Shown: positions 22,046 through 30,982, counted from the first letter of the stretch. The stretch: 64,000 nucleotides of DNA from Blastochloris tepida (GCF_003966715.1 NZ_AP018907.1:3088001-3152000), one strand, 5' to 3'. Notes: generated from the sequence alone by a model not told the origin. Made by a program: numbers and translations.

Positions 22046-22780
22046 TCACCGGAAGTTGGCCTTGTTGTCGTAGAGTTTGAAGTCGACCAGCGTGCCGAGC
22101 ATCTGCAGATAGGCGATCAGCGCGTCGCCCTCGCTGAGGCGGTCGGGATTGCGGTCGAAATCGCGCGCCACGGCTTTCGGGTAACGTGCCTGCAGGGCGG
22201 CGGCGGCCGGATCGTCCGGCATGGTCTGCGCCTTGAGATCGGCTTCCGCATTGGTGATCTGCTCGTCGCTGTAGGGCACGCCGAGCGCGCGCAGCGTCTG
22301 CATGTGTTCGGCGATGTCGCTCGCATTGAGCTCGTTGCGGAACAGGAACGGATAGCCCGGCATGATCGAGGCCGGCACGATGGCCCGCGGATTGATGAGG
22401 TGCTCGCGGTGCCACTCGTCGGAATACTTGCCGCCGACACGGGCGAGATCGGGGCCGGTGCGCTTGGAGCCCCACTGGAAGGGGTGGTCGTACATCGACT
22501 CCGCGGCCAGCGAATAATGACCGTACCGCTCGACCTCGTCGCGCAGCGGCCGAATTTGCTGCGAGTGGCAATTGTAGCAGCCTTCGCGGATGTAGATGTT
22601 GCGGCCGGCGAGTTCGAGCGGCGAATAGGGACGCATCCCCTCCACCTTCTCGATCGTGCTCTTGAGGTAGAACAGCGGGGCGATCTCGACGAGGCCACCG
22701 ATGGCGACCACGAACAGGATGCCGAGCAGAAGAAGGATCGAGTTCTTCTCGAGAACCTGATGCTTGGCCCAGACGGACAT
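22046..22780 (-). CDS. ccoO: cbb3-type cytochrome c oxidase subunit II (monoheme cytochrome c)
   Basis: 244 residues. One N-terminal membrane helix (about 14-38) is followed by a cytochrome c domain with CYNCH at 68-72 ([21 protein letters not shown], a very conserved CcoO stretch). The Met ligand is probably in IMPGYPFLF. It accepts electrons from CcoP and hands them to CcoN. Ten bases after the ccoN stop, same operon. Confidence 0.97.
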   Translation of the reverse strand: MSVWAKHQVLEKNSILLLLGILFVVAIGGLVEIAPLFYLKSTIEKVEGMRPYSPLELAGRNIYIREGCYNCHSQQIRPLRDEVERYGHYSLAAESMYDHPFQWGSKRTGPDLARVGGKYSDEWHREHLINPRAIVPASIMPGYPFLFRNELNASDIAEHMQTLRALGVPYSDEQITNAEADLKAQTMPDDPAAAALQARYPKAVARDFDRNPDRLSEGDALIAYLQMLGTLVDFKLYDNKANFR

Positions 22781-22790
22781 GCGCGCCTCC

Positions 22791-24443
22791 TCACTCGGCC
22801 GGCTGGAGGGCGGGACGGGTGGTGGCCGGCACCTCGGCTTCGCCGTGGCGCACGGTCATCCACAGATTGTAGGCCATGATGACGCTGCCGATGACGAACA
22901 GCAGCCCGCCGATCGCCCGGATCACATAGAAGGGGTGCATCGCCTCGACGGTCTCGATGAACGAGTATTCGAGGAAGCCGAGCCCGGTGTAGGCCCGCCA
23001 CATCAGGCCCTGCAGGATGCCCGCCACCCACATCGCGGTGATGTAGAGCACGATGCCGAGCGTCGCGATCCAGAAGTGCCAGTTGACCAGCTTCAGCGAA
23101 TAGAGCTGCTTCTTGTTCCACAGCCACGGCACCAGACAGTAGAGGGTGCCGAACGACACGAAGCCGACCCAGCCCAGCGCGCCCGAATGCACGTGGCCGA
23201 CGGTCCAATCGGTGTAGTGACTGAGCGAGTTGACCGCCTTGATCGACATCAGCGGCCCCTCGAAGGTCGACATGCCGTAGAAGGCGACCGACACCACCAG
23301 CATGCGCAGCACGGGGTCGGTGCGCAGCTTGTCCCAGGCGCCCGACAGCGTCATCAGCCCGTTGATCATGCCGCCCCAGGACGGCATCCACAGCATGATC
23401 GAGAAGGTCATGCCGAGCGTCTGCGCCCAGTCGGGCAGCGACGTGTAGTGGAGGTGGTGCGGGCCGGCCCAGATGTAGAGGAAGATCAGCGCCCAGAAGT
23501 GGATGATCGACAGCCGGTAGGAATAGACCGGCCGCTCGGCCCGCTTGGGCACGAAGTAGTACATCATCGCCAGGAAGCCGGCGGTGAGGAAGAAGCCCAC
23601 CGCATTGTGGCCGTACCACCACTGAAACATCGCATCCTGCACGCCGGCCCAGGCGATGTAGGACTTGGTGCCGAGCCAGGACACCGGCAGCGTCGCGTTG
23701 TTGCCGAGGTGCAGCATCGCGATGGTGACGATGAACGCCAGATAGAACCAGTTGGCGACGTAGATGTGCGGCTCCTTGCGCTTCCACAGCGTCGCCAGGA
23801 ACACCAGGAGATAGGCCACCCAGACGATGGTCAGCCACAGGTCGGCGTACCATTCGGGCTCGGCATATTCCTTGGATTGGGTGACGCCGAAGAGATAGCC
23901 GGTGCCGGCGACGAGAATGAAGAAGTTGTAGCCCAGCACCACGAACCACGGCGCCATGTCGCCGGCCAGCCGCGCCCGGCAGGTCTTCTGCACGACATAG
24001 AACGACGACGCGATCAGCGCGTTGCCGCCGAAGGCGAAAATCACCACCGAGGTGTGGAACGGACGGAGCCGGCCGAAATTGGTCCAGGGCAGATCGAGGT
24101 TCAGCGCCGGAAAGGCGAGCTGCCACGCCAGAATGTCGCCGACCAGGAAGCCGACGACGCCCCACACCACCGCGGCGACGGTGGCGAACTTGACCGGCCC
24201 CCAATTGTAATTGGGCTTGCCGTCGATCTCGGCGCGGAAGTCGCGCGTGCCGGAGGCGTAGCGGTTGAAGATCGCAGCCACCCCGCCGACCGCCGCCGCG
24301 GCGGCGAGCAGCGCATGGAAGGTCATCACCGAATCCGCGGTACTGGCCGCGACATAGATGCACAGCAGGAGGCCGGCCGAGAGTGCCAGCACGGCCCCTG
24401 CTTCGCCGAACGTGATGGATGAGCGGCTGGTTGCGACTGCCAT
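22791..24443 (-). CDS. ccoN: cbb3-type cytochrome c oxidase subunit I (catalytic)
   Basis: 550 residues, about twelve membrane helices and an extended N-terminus with extra hydrophobic segments (15-70). Heme-copper ligands are visible in [30 protein letters not shown] (the Tyr-His pair region), [20 protein letters not shown] and [13 protein letters not shown]. This subunit reduces oxygen at a heme b3-CuB centre with high affinity. First gene of ccoNOQP; an FNR/FixK-type promoter lies just upstream. Confidence 0.97.
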   Translation of the reverse strand: MAVATSRSSITFGEAGAVLALSAGLLLCIYVAASTADSVMTFHALLAAAAAVGGVAAIFNRYASGTRDFRAEIDGKPNYNWGPVKFATVAAVVWGVVGFLVGDILAWQLAFPALNLDLPWTNFGRLRPFHTSVVIFAFGGNALIASSFYVVQKTCRARLAGDMAPWFVVLGYNFFILVAGTGYLFGVTQSKEYAEPEWYADLWLTIVWVAYLLVFLATLWKRKEPHIYVANWFYLAFIVTIAMLHLGNNATLPVSWLGTKSYIAWAGVQDAMFQWWYGHNAVGFFLTAGFLAMMYYFVPKRAERPVYSYRLSIIHFWALIFLYIWAGPHHLHYTSLPDWAQTLGMTFSIMLWMPSWGGMINGLMTLSGAWDKLRTDPVLRMLVVSVAFYGMSTFEGPLMSIKAVNSLSHYTDWTVGHVHSGALGWVGFVSFGTLYCLVPWLWNKKQLYSLKLVNWHFWIATLGIVLYITAMWVAGILQGLMWRAYTGLGFLEYSFIETVEAMHPFYVIRAIGGLLFVIGSVIMAYNLWMTVRHGEAEVPATTRPALQPAE

Positions 24444-24504
24444 TGTCTACCCCGTAGCCCCGGTCCGGCCTTGCCGGCCGATTGTTTCGACCGCGTCTGG
24501 TTGC

Positions 24505-24545
24505 ATTATAGGGGGCTCCCGCGCGTCGGCATTGGAGCATATCAA
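24505..24545 (-). promoter_or_regulatory. FNR/FixK-type promoter of ccoNOQP
   Basis: On the minus strand, TTGATATGCTCCAA (24545-24532) matches the FNR/FixK consensus TTGAT-N4-ATCAA fully in the left half and at three of five bases in the right. TATAAT, a perfect -10, lies at 24510-24505. If transcription starts about seven bases after it, near 24498, the site is centred near -40.5, the class II activator position. The predicted leader to the ccoN ATG is about 55 bases. Confidence 0.8.
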
Positions 24546-24785
24546 AAATTTCGCCTGCGAATTATTCCTAATAAACAAAATCCGTCCGGTTTCACCCCTA
24601 TTGTCGGCATATGCCCCATGCGCCTGCGCCCCAACTCGCGGCCGGGCCCCGAAGGCCTTGACCGATGAGGCAGGAACGCGCGACAGGAACAAGCGACGGA
24701 TCGGGATGTTTCCGGAGGTGCTGTCCGGGACCTGTCCCGCTAGGTTGGCACCTTATCTTTGTTCCAGTGCGGTCGAGGGTTAAGC

Positions 24786-26132
24786 ATGACCGATACGCCG
24801 ATTCTGCTCGCCGAACGCACGGTCCCCCGCTACACGTCGTACCCGACCGCTCCGCACTTCTCGGCCGATGTCGGCCCGGATCAGTACGGCGGCTGGCTCG
24901 AGGCACTGCCGCCCGACGCCACGCTGTCGATCTATCTGCACGTGCCGTTCTGCGCGTCGATGTGCTGGTATTGCGGCTGCCACACCAAGGTGGTGCGGCG
25001 GCGCGAGCCGGTGGAAGCCTATGCCCGGCGCCTGGTGCGCGAGGTGGAGCTGATCGGCGAGCGGGCCGGCGGCCGGCGCGTCGTCCACATCCATTGGGGC
25101 GGCGGCACGCCCAACATGCTCGGCGGCGCCGAGATGCTGAAGGTCACCGAGGCGCTGAAGGCGGCATTCCGGTTCGACGCCATGACCGAGCACGCCGTCG
25201 AGCTTGATCCGCGTCAGGTGACTCCGGCGCTGGTGGAGACGCTGGCGAAGATGGGCGTCACCCGCGCCAGCCTCGGCGTGCAGGACTTCTCGGTCCATGT
25301 GCAGGAGGCCATCGGCCGGGTGCAGCCCTACAATGTCGTCGAGCAGGCGGTGGCGCTGCTGCGCGGCGTCGGCATCGACAAGCTCAATGTCGACCTGATG
25401 TACGGCCTGCCCAAGCAGACGCTGCGTGATGTGCGCCGCACCGTGCTGCTGGCCGAGGCGCTGAAGCCCAACCGGCTGGCGCTGTTCGGCTATGCCCACG
25501 TGCCGTGGTTCAAGTCGCACCAGAAGCTGATCCACGACACCGATCTGCCGAGCCCGGCCGACCGGCTGGAGCAGGCCGAGACCGCGCACGAGACGCTGGC
25601 CGGCGTCGGCTATGTGCCGATCGGCCTCGACCATTTCGCCCGGCCCGACGACGAGCTGGCGGTTGCCGCCCGCACCGGCCGGCTGCACCGCAATTTCCAG
25701 GGCTACACCACCGACGAGGCCGACGCGCTGCTCGGCATCGGCGCCTCGTCGATCGGCCGGGTGCCGCAGGGCTTCATCCAGAATGCGCCCGACATCGCCG
25801 GCTGGAGCCGGGCGATCGACGCCGGCACGCTCGCCACCGTGCGCGGCATCGCCGTGTCGGCCGACGACAAGCTGCGCGCCAGCATCATCGAGCGGCTGAT
25901 GTGCGACTTCTCGGTCGATCTCGACAAGATCGCGGCCTCCGCCGGGGCCGACGACCTGACCTTCGGCGAGGAGCTGACGGCGCTGGCGCCGCTCGCCTCG
26001 CAGGGGCTGATCGAGATCGCCGGCCGCCACATCGCCGTCACCGAGGCCGGACGGCCGTTCGTGCGGCTCGCCGCGGCGGCGTTCGACACCTATCTCGCCA
26101 AGGGCAAGGCGCGCCACTCGCTGGCGGTATGA
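24786..26132 (+). CDS. hemN: Oxygen-independent coproporphyrinogen III dehydrogenase
   Basis: 448 residues. Radical SAM motif CxxxCxxC at Cys56/60/63, with the extra Cys65 (HVPFCASMCWYCGC) characteristic of true HemN. Other marks are HWGGGTPNML, ELDPRQVTPALV, YGLPKQT and FGYAHVPWFKSHQK; the C-terminal HemN domain starts near 355. It makes protoporphyrinogen without oxygen, supplying heme during microaerobic growth. ATG at 24786 places the SYPTAPHF motif near the N-terminus. Divergent from ccoN; the shared 340-base gap holds the FNR/FixK site. The stop TGA is followed by CCGGGTTCCGGG, like a family B repeat edge. Confidence 0.95.
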   Translation: MTDTPILLAERTVPRYTSYPTAPHFSADVGPDQYGGWLEALPPDATLSIYLHVPFCASMCWYCGCHTKVVRRREPVEAYARRLVREVELIGERAGGRRVVHIHWGGGTPNMLGGAEMLKVTEALKAAFRFDAMTEHAVELDPRQVTPALVETLAKMGVTRASLGVQDFSVHVQEAIGRVQPYNVVEQAVALLRGVGIDKLNVDLMYGLPKQTLRDVRRTVLLAEALKPNRLALFGYAHVPWFKSHQKLIHDTDLPSPADRLEQAETAHETLAGVGYVPIGLDHFARPDDELAVAARTGRLHRNFQGYTTDEADALLGIGASSIGRVPQGFIQNAPDIAGWSRAIDAGTLATVRGIAVSADDKLRASIIERLMCDFSVDLDKIAASAGADDLTFGEELTALAPLASQGLIEIAGRHIAVTEAGRPFVRLAAAAFDTYLAKGKARHSLAV

Positions 26133-26165
26133 TCCGGGTTCCGGGCCGGTCGCCCGCGAGCCACT

Positions 26166-26777
26166 TCAGAGGTACCGCCGCAGCTCCGCCGCGGCGGCAT
26201 CGGCCGGCCGCTTGAGATCGAACGGCGCGACGAAGCGGCCCTCCTTGTCCAGCAGATAGACCACCGCGGTGTGGTCCATGGTGTAGCCGCCATCCTTCAG
26301 CGGCACCTTCCTGGCATAGACGCGATAGGCGCGCACGATCGCGGCCGTTGCCGCCGCATCGCCGCTGAGCCCGAGAATGCGCGGGTGGAAGGCGCCGATA
26401 TAGCTCGCCAGCACCTGCGGCGTGTCGCGCTCGGGATCGACGCTGACGAACAGCGCCTGCACCTTCCCGGCGTCCGGCCCGAGCCGCTCCAGCACCTCCG
26501 AGACGTCGGCGAGCGTGGTCGGGCAGATGTCCGGGCAGTGGGTGAAGCCGAAGAACAGCAGCACCGGCATGCCCTTGAAGTCGGCCTCCGTCACGGTACG
26601 GCCGTCATGGGCGGTAAGGCGGAACGGCCCGCCGACCGCGGCGTCGGTGGGGGAGGACGTCCCGCTGCCGTTCAGCCACACCCCGGCGCCGATGCCGGCG
26701 GCGATGGCGACGAGAAAGAGGCCGACGAGAATCGCGATCGTGCGCGGCGGGAGGGAGCGTGTGGGTTCCAGGACCAT
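26166..26777 (-). CDS. SCO1/SenC-family copper chaperone
   Basis: 203 residues. A membrane anchor (about 12-34) is followed by a thioredoxin-like domain with the copper-binding CxxxC at Cys81/Cys85 (GFTHCPDICPTTLADV) and the third ligand His169 (YTMDHTAVVYLL). SCO proteins deliver copper to or reduce the CuA site of aa3 oxidases, and support cbb3 in some bacteria. ATG at 26777 was chosen so that the signal anchor sits at the N-terminus. A 58-residue membrane protein is encoded 19 bases upstream and is probably in the same operon. Confidence 0.92.
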   Translation of the reverse strand: MVLEPTRSLPPRTIAILVGLFLVAIAAGIGAGVWLNGSGTSSPTDAAVGGPFRLTAHDGRTVTEADFKGMPVLLFFGFTHCPDICPTTLADVSEVLERLGPDAGKVQALFVSVDPERDTPQVLASYIGAFHPRILGLSGDAAATAAIVRAYRVYARKVPLKDGGYTMDHTAVVYLLDKEGRFVAPFDLKRPADAAAAELRRYL

Positions 26778-26796
26778 GGGCGGCAGCCTCGACCGG

Positions 26797-26973
26797 TCAG
26801 AAGCAGGCGGCGATGCCGGCGGCGACCACCTCGAAGAACACCGCGCCGCCCTGGGTGGCCCACAACAGCCCGGCGGCGAAGGCCAGCGCGGCAATGGCGA
26901 CGGCGATCGCGAGCGGCAGCCATCCCGGCCGGGCCGATGACGGTGAGGGCGTGGGCGCGCCGGTCTGCATCAT
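26797..26973 (-). CDS. Small single-pass membrane protein upstream of SCO1
   Basis: 58 codons starting ATG ATG CAG (alternative start at 26970). The order is: a Pro/Ser-rich N-terminus of about 17 residues (MMQTGAPTPSPSSARPG), a hydrophobic helix (WLPLAIAVAIAALAFAAGLL), a short Gly/Thr stretch, and a second mildly hydrophobic end (FFEVVAAGIAACF). No family is recognised. Codon choice is GC-rich at third positions like real genes here, and it ends 19 bases before the SCO1 start. A helper role in oxidase copper assembly is only inferred from position. Confidence 0.55.
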   Translation of the reverse strand: MMQTGAPTPSPSSARPGWLPLAIAVAIAALAFAAGLLWATQGGAVFFEVVAAGIAACF

Positions 26974-27140
26974 TCAACTATGGGGGCCGCGTGCCGTTGC
27001 GTCCATATCTTCGCCGGTCGCGGGCCGCTTTGGCGAGATCCCCGTCGTTTACGCCGGGGGCAGTCCTGCCACCGGCGTTCCGGCCGGCTTTCCCGGTGCG
27101 GCCAAAGGTCGTAGCTGCATCCTCCGGGTTGGAGGAAACG

Positions 27141-27338
27141 ATGCCGCACCGCGCTCTTGATCCAAGGTTGATCGGTCTTTCGGATCTCGGGGCGACCGAC
27201 GAGGAGCGTCTGATCACGCAAATCGACAAGACGATCGAGCTTGCAGCAGGGCTGCTGGAGGACATGGAGCTGAGCGAGACGTCGATCGCCCTGCGCTACG
27301 CCCTGCTGCAGCTCCGGTTCGAGACCAGCCGTCAATAG
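27141..27338 (+). CDS. Small helical protein of unknown function
   Basis: 65 residues starting MPHRALDPRLIGLSDLGATD. The protein is acidic and predicted helical (TQIDKTIELAAGLLEDMELS, then SIALRYALLQLRFE), with no signal peptide or membrane segment. A strong ribosome binding site, TTGGAGGAAACG, precedes the ATG at 27141, arguing that this is a real gene. It lies just before the LuxR-type gene, separated by about 190 bases containing a family B fragment (27347-27395). No family recognised. Confidence 0.6.
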   Translation: MPHRALDPRLIGLSDLGATDEERLITQIDKTIELAAGLLEDMELSETSIALRYALLQLRFETSRQ

Positions 27339-27526
27339 CCGGCTGGGTGCACCGTTTCCGCGATCCCCATAAGGATCATCCGGAAGCCGGATTGCTGCGC
27401 CCTGCAACCGGAGCTCGCTGGGGACAGTGATCGGCCTGGTAGAATGGCGCCGCGCCTGCAAACCTCCGTTGTCCGCGCCGCCGCCCATGCTGTAGGATGC
27501 CGCCCTTGCGACAGCAGGGTGACGGC

Positions 27527-28294
27527 ATGTTCGATGACGCCTTCGAAAGCTCGGTCAGCGAACTCAGGGAGGTGCGTTCGGAAGCCGCCCTGTTCGAGTT
27601 TCTCAAGCGCCTGATTGCGCGCTACGGTCTCCAGCACGCCGTCTATCACGCCATCACCCTGCCCACGGTTCAGCAGGCGAACCCCGTCACCATCCTGACC
27701 TATCCGGCGCAATGGGTGGAACGCTATGTCGGGCAGAACTATTTCTCGGTCGATCCGGTCATCAGTGCGTCAGCGACCAGCCTTTTACCGGTCGATTGGG
27801 CGGAGCTCGACCGGCGCGGCCCCGGCGCCAAGCAGGTCTTCGACGAGGCGGCGGAATTCGGCATCGGCCCTCATGGCCTGTCATTCCCGATCCGCGGCGT
27901 GAGCGGCGAGCGCGCCTTGTTCACGATCACCAGCGGCGTTGCCGATGCCGAATGGGCCAGACTGAAGCACGCCTATCTGCGGGACTTTCACGTCCTGTCC
28001 CACCTCATACATGACCGGGTTCTCGGCTTCGAGCGGTCGGAGAATACGATCCTGCGGTCGCTGTCGGCACGCGAGCGGCAGTGTCTGTGCTGGGCGGCAA
28101 TGGGCAAGACCAACAAGGAGATTGCCCGCGAGTTGGACATTTCCGAGCGGGTGGTGCGCGCCTATTTCGAAAGCGCGCGGTTCAAGCTGAACTGCACCAA
28201 CCGCGCACATCTGATCTCGCGGGCCTTCAATCTGAGGCTCATCGATCCGGAGATCGCGTCCGGCCGCACCACCATCTATGCGGAGGCGGTGTAA
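27527..28294 (+). CDS. LuxR-family autoinducer-binding regulator without adjacent synthase (LuxR solo)
   Basis: 255 residues. The N-terminal autoinducer domain retains the diagnostic pocket residues: Trp and Tyr in QWVERYVGQNY, Asp-Pro in SVDPV, Trp in PVDWAEL, and the Gly in GIGPHGLSFP. The C-terminal GerE helix-turn-helix is LSARERQCLCWAAMGKTNKE, IARELDISERVVRAYFESAR. Such proteins bind acyl-homoserine lactones (or related signals) and act on DNA. No luxI homologue is visible in the window. ATG at 27527 was preferred since CAGGGTGACGGC sits just before; an in-frame ATG at 27497 would add ten residues. Confidence 0.85.
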   Translation: MFDDAFESSVSELREVRSEAALFEFLKRLIARYGLQHAVYHAITLPTVQQANPVTILTYPAQWVERYVGQNYFSVDPVISASATSLLPVDWAELDRRGPGAKQVFDEAAEFGIGPHGLSFPIRGVSGERALFTITSGVADAEWARLKHAYLRDFHVLSHLIHDRVLGFERSENTILRSLSARERQCLCWAAMGKTNKEIARELDISERVVRAYFESARFKLNCTNRAHLISRAFNLRLIDPEIASGRTTIYAEAV

Positions 28295-28449
28295 GACTTT
28301 CCGGCCCTGTTCCATTCGTGCCGAACCCGAGCGCGCGCCACGCCCCAACGGAATGCCACACCCGGCGGATGGCACGGTCGCGGCGGCACGCTCCCGCGGT
28401 TCGCGCCGGGCGATCGGCACACACCAGTTTGTCGGCAGGTTTGCTGGGT

Positions 28450-28525
28450 TTGGAGCGGGCGATGGGAATCGAACCCACGACACTCAGCTTGGGAAGCTGA
28501 TGTTCTACCACTGAACTACGCCCGC
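28450..28525 (-). tRNA. tRNA-Gly (anticodon CCC)
   Basis: On the minus strand GCGGGCG...CGCCCGC forms the seven-pair acceptor stem. The anticodon arm is TCAGC-TTCCCAA-GCTGA with CCC at positions 34-36, and the T arm contains GGGTTCGATTCCC. Discriminator T is followed by an encoded CCA. It reads GGG codons. Confidence 0.95.
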
Positions 28526-28755
28526 AGCGCCGGCGACATTAGCGAGGAAGGGCCGTCCGGGGCAAGAGGCAGCGGCAGGCGGACGTTCGAAACAACGGGA
28601 CAGCGGGGCTGCGGGGCAATGGCAATCGGGCCGGCGCCGTCGGCCGGCGGAGGCCAGATCGGCAAGGACCCGGCGAGCAAAGGCGCGCCTGACCTGGACC
28701 GGGCTTCCCGAGCGGGCGACGCCGGCCCCGCGCCATCCGGCCGGGGCAGACTCGG
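28526..28755. other. Gap between tRNA-Gly and dcd
   Basis: Very GC-rich, with no recognisable gene, promoter or strong hairpin. Confidence 0.35.
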
Positions 28756-29874
28756 TCAGCCCGAGACCGTGTCCGCCTTGAAGTGCTTGGACAGCTTCAG
28801 CCCCTGGGCCTGATAGTTGGAGCCGAGGCCCGCGCCATAGAGCGTCTGCGGCGGCTCGGTGAGGCGCTCATAGATCAGCCGGCCGACGATCTGGCCGTCC
28901 TCCAGGATGAACGGCACCTCGCGCGAGCGCACCTCCAGCACCGCGCGGGCGCCCGCGCCGCCGGCCGCCGCCCAGCCGAAGCCGGGATCGAAGAAGCCGG
29001 CATAATGGACGCGGAACTCGCCGACCAGGGGATCGAACGGCACCATCTCGGCGGCAAAGGCGGGCGGCACCTGCACGGCCTCCTTGGAAGCCAGGATGTA
29101 GAACTCGTCGGGGTCGAGCACGAGACCAAGCTTGCCGACCCGCCGGATCGGCTCCCAGAAATCGAGCACGTCGCAGGCGGCGCGCTGGTCGACATCGACG
29201 AGGCCGGTGTGGCGCTTGGCGCGGTAGCCGACGATGCCGTCGCGCGGGGCGAGGTCGATCGACACCGCAATGCCGCCCGAGCCGAGGTCCGGCTCCGGCG
29301 TGTCGACGAGGCGGTGGGCGGCCTGCAGCCGCGCCAACTCGTCCCGGTCCAGCACCGCCGAGCCGACCCGGAAGCGCAATTGCGACAGGCGCGAGCCGGT
29401 GCGCACCAGGATAGGGAAGGTGCGCGGCGAGACCTCCAAATAGAGCGGGCCGGTGTAGCCGGCCGGAATCTGGTCGAAGGCGCGCATGCCGTCGGCGATC
29501 ACCCGGGTGAACACGTCGAGCCGGCCGGTCGAGCTCTTGGGATTGGCGGCAGCGGCGACGGACGCCGGCAGCGCGAGATGCTCCAGCAATTCGACCAGAT
29601 AGACGCAGCCGGTCTCCAGCACCGCGCCGGGCGCGAGATCGACCGCGTGCAGCGCCAATGCCTCAAGACGCCGGTGAACCTCAACGTCGCGGCCGGGCAG
29701 GAAGCTCGCCCGCACCCGCCACGCCCGCGCCCCCAGACGCAGATCAAGGCTCGCCGGCTGGATCTGGTCGGGCGCGATCGCTGTCGCCGCGCGCACGTGC
29801 CCGCCCTCGACCAGCGCAACGATGCGATGGCCGGGCAGGATGCCGCTCGCGGCATCGAAATGGCTCGGCTGCAT
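28756..29874 (-). CDS. dcd: dCTP deaminase, two-domain fused type
   Basis: 372 residues, about twice the length of E. coli Dcd (193). Two Dcd/dUTPase-like domains occur in tandem. Domain 1 (about 25-185) has QPASLDLRLG, the phosphate-binding SSTGR (114-118) and the catalytic-type Glu147 (GPLYLEVSP). Domain 2 (about 205-372) has YILASKEAVQVPPAFAAEMV, GFFDPGFGW and VLEVRSREVPFILEDGQIVG, but the SSxxR motif is replaced by GEFRVHYAG. Dcd makes dUTP from dCTP for thymidylate synthesis. Fused forms are known in alphaproteobacteria; the second domain may have a structural role. Confidence 0.88.
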   Translation of the reverse strand: MQPSHFDAASGILPGHRIVALVEGGHVRAATAIAPDQIQPASLDLRLGARAWRVRASFLPGRDVEVHRRLEALALHAVDLAPGAVLETGCVYLVELLEHLALPASVAAAANPKSSTGRLDVFTRVIADGMRAFDQIPAGYTGPLYLEVSPRTFPILVRTGSRLSQLRFRVGSAVLDRDELARLQAAHRLVDTPEPDLGSGGIAVSIDLAPRDGIVGYRAKRHTGLVDVDQRAACDVLDFWEPIRRVGKLGLVLDPDEFYILASKEAVQVPPAFAAEMVPFDPLVGEFRVHYAGFFDPGFGWAAAGGAGARAVLEVRSREVPFILEDGQIVGRLIYERLTEPPQTLYGAGLGSNYQAQGLKLSKHFKADTVSG

Positions 29875-30140
29875 GCGTCACCCCCCAACGGCCTCCATCT
29901 AGCACACGCGGCCGGACAGGGAACGGGGGGACGCGAGAGCGTCACGTCACCCGTTGGGGTCCTCCGTCCGGCGAACCCGTCAATGCGGCCGCAACCGGTT
30001 TCCGCTCCCGACAACCTGCGCGGTGTTTGACAACGCCGGTAACATCGCCTTGATGACGCCGCGAGCGGCACCTGCCGCTATTCGCGCCAGTTGTCCGCGC
30101 CAAGCCGGCTGCCGGCGACATCGCGGCAGGGTGCGCGACC
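29875..30140. other. Divergent gap between dcd and a UbiC-like gene
   Basis: Probably holds both promoters; no element can be fixed with confidence, and no small gene is recognised. Confidence 0.35.
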
Positions 30141-30701
30141 TTGGACGAACCAGTTCGGAAGGCCGCCGAGACAGGAATGCGTTCCACCAGCACAGCAACC
30201 GACTGCACCCACCCGGAGGCCGCCCGACGGCTGAGCGAGCACCTGCTGGGCTCGCCGACGGCGACCGAGGGCCTGCTCGTGTGGTGCGAGGCGCGCGGCC
30301 TGTCGAGCGGCCCGATCACCGTGGTCCACCGCCGCCCGGCGACGCCGCCCGCGCTCGACGCCCAGGAGCAGGCCGAGCTGGCGCCGCAGACCGGCGAGCC
30401 GGTCGGCTACCGGTCGGTACTGCTGCTGCGCGGCGATCTGGTGCTGTCGGAGGCCGACAACTGGTTCCTGCCCCGCCGCCTGCCGGCGGCGATGGCGCGG
30501 GCGCTGGAGACCACCGACGTGCCGTTCGGCGCCATCGTCGCGCCGCTGCAGCCCTTCCGCCGCACCCTGCGGGTGGCGATCGCGTCCGACGCGCTCGATC
30601 CGGGCGTGGTGCTCGAACATCGCGCCGTGCTGCTCGACGCCCACGGGCGCCCGCTGGCGGTGGTGCGCGAGCGCTACCGCGCCGCCCTCATCGGGCAATA
30701 G
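30141..30701 (+). CDS. Chorismate lyase-like (UbiC/UTRA-fold) protein
   Basis: Up to 186 residues. The pattern YRSVLLLRGDLVLSEADNWF, then PFGAIVAPLQPFRRTLRV, and finally EHRAVLLDAHGRPLAVVRER follows the UbiC fold, in which a Glu on the final strands and an Arg bind the 4-hydroxybenzoate product. Whether it releases 4-hydroxybenzoate for ubiquinone is inferred only from fold. The ORF could begin at TTG 30141 or ATG 30177 (MRSTSTATDC); the latter is plausible since conserved features begin later. It stands alone, followed by a hairpin at 30824-30847. Confidence 0.65.
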   Translation: MDEPVRKAAETGMRSTSTATDCTHPEAARRLSEHLLGSPTATEGLLVWCEARGLSSGPITVVHRRPATPPALDAQEQAELAPQTGEPVGYRSVLLLRGDLVLSEADNWFLPRRLPAAMARALETTDVPFGAIVAPLQPFRRTLRVAIASDALDPGVVLEHRAVLLDAHGRPLAVVRERYRAALIGQ

Positions 30702-30818
30702 GCCGAAGCGCACGGGCGGCCCTTCCCGAACGGCGAGACGGTCACGGCGAGATTGTCACGGCAGGGGAAGTGCCGTCGCGGACGTCGGCAGTATGCCGAA
30801 GGCAGCATGCCCTCTTCA

Positions 30819-30847
30819 GCAAAAACGCCGGCCTCGTGGCCGGCGTT
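30819..30847 (-). terminator. Rho-independent terminator downstream of the polysaccharide export gene
   Basis: On the minus strand AACGCCGGCC-ACGA-GGCCGGCGTT is followed directly by TTT, making a run of five T. The stem is a perfect ten pairs with a four-base loop. It lies about 135 bases after the stop of the minus-strand Wza-like gene, with repeat A4 between. Confidence 0.75.
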
Positions 30848-30927
30848 CGCATGTCTTGATGAGCGCATGTCTCGATGGGCGCTGACGCGGAGATCACGCC
30901 GGGTGTCCGGAACTCCAACTCCTCGAA

Positions 30928-30980
30928 TTATCGCATTCCCGTTCGCAAAACCGGTTCCCACTTTCGCGGAGAATGCTCGC
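30928..30980. repeat. Family A repeat, hairpin module only (A4)
   Basis: TTATCGCATTCCCGTTCGCA to TTTCGCGGAGAATGCTCG; this is the same hairpin module and orientation as in A1. The short palindrome module is absent. It ends three bases before the stop codon (TCA, 30983-30985) of the minus-strand export gene. Confidence 0.75.
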
Positions 30981-30982
30981 GG

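Noticed and set aside
22117..24540. Minus-strand frame of 807 codons across ccoN and ccoO
   Set aside because: It is in a different frame from ccoN and ccoO on the same strand and its product is Arg/Gly/His-rich without any family.
26271..27140. Long plus-strand frame leading into the 65-residue gene
   Set aside because: It is antisense to SCO1 and the small membrane protein; only the last 65 codons, with their own strong ribosome binding site, look real.
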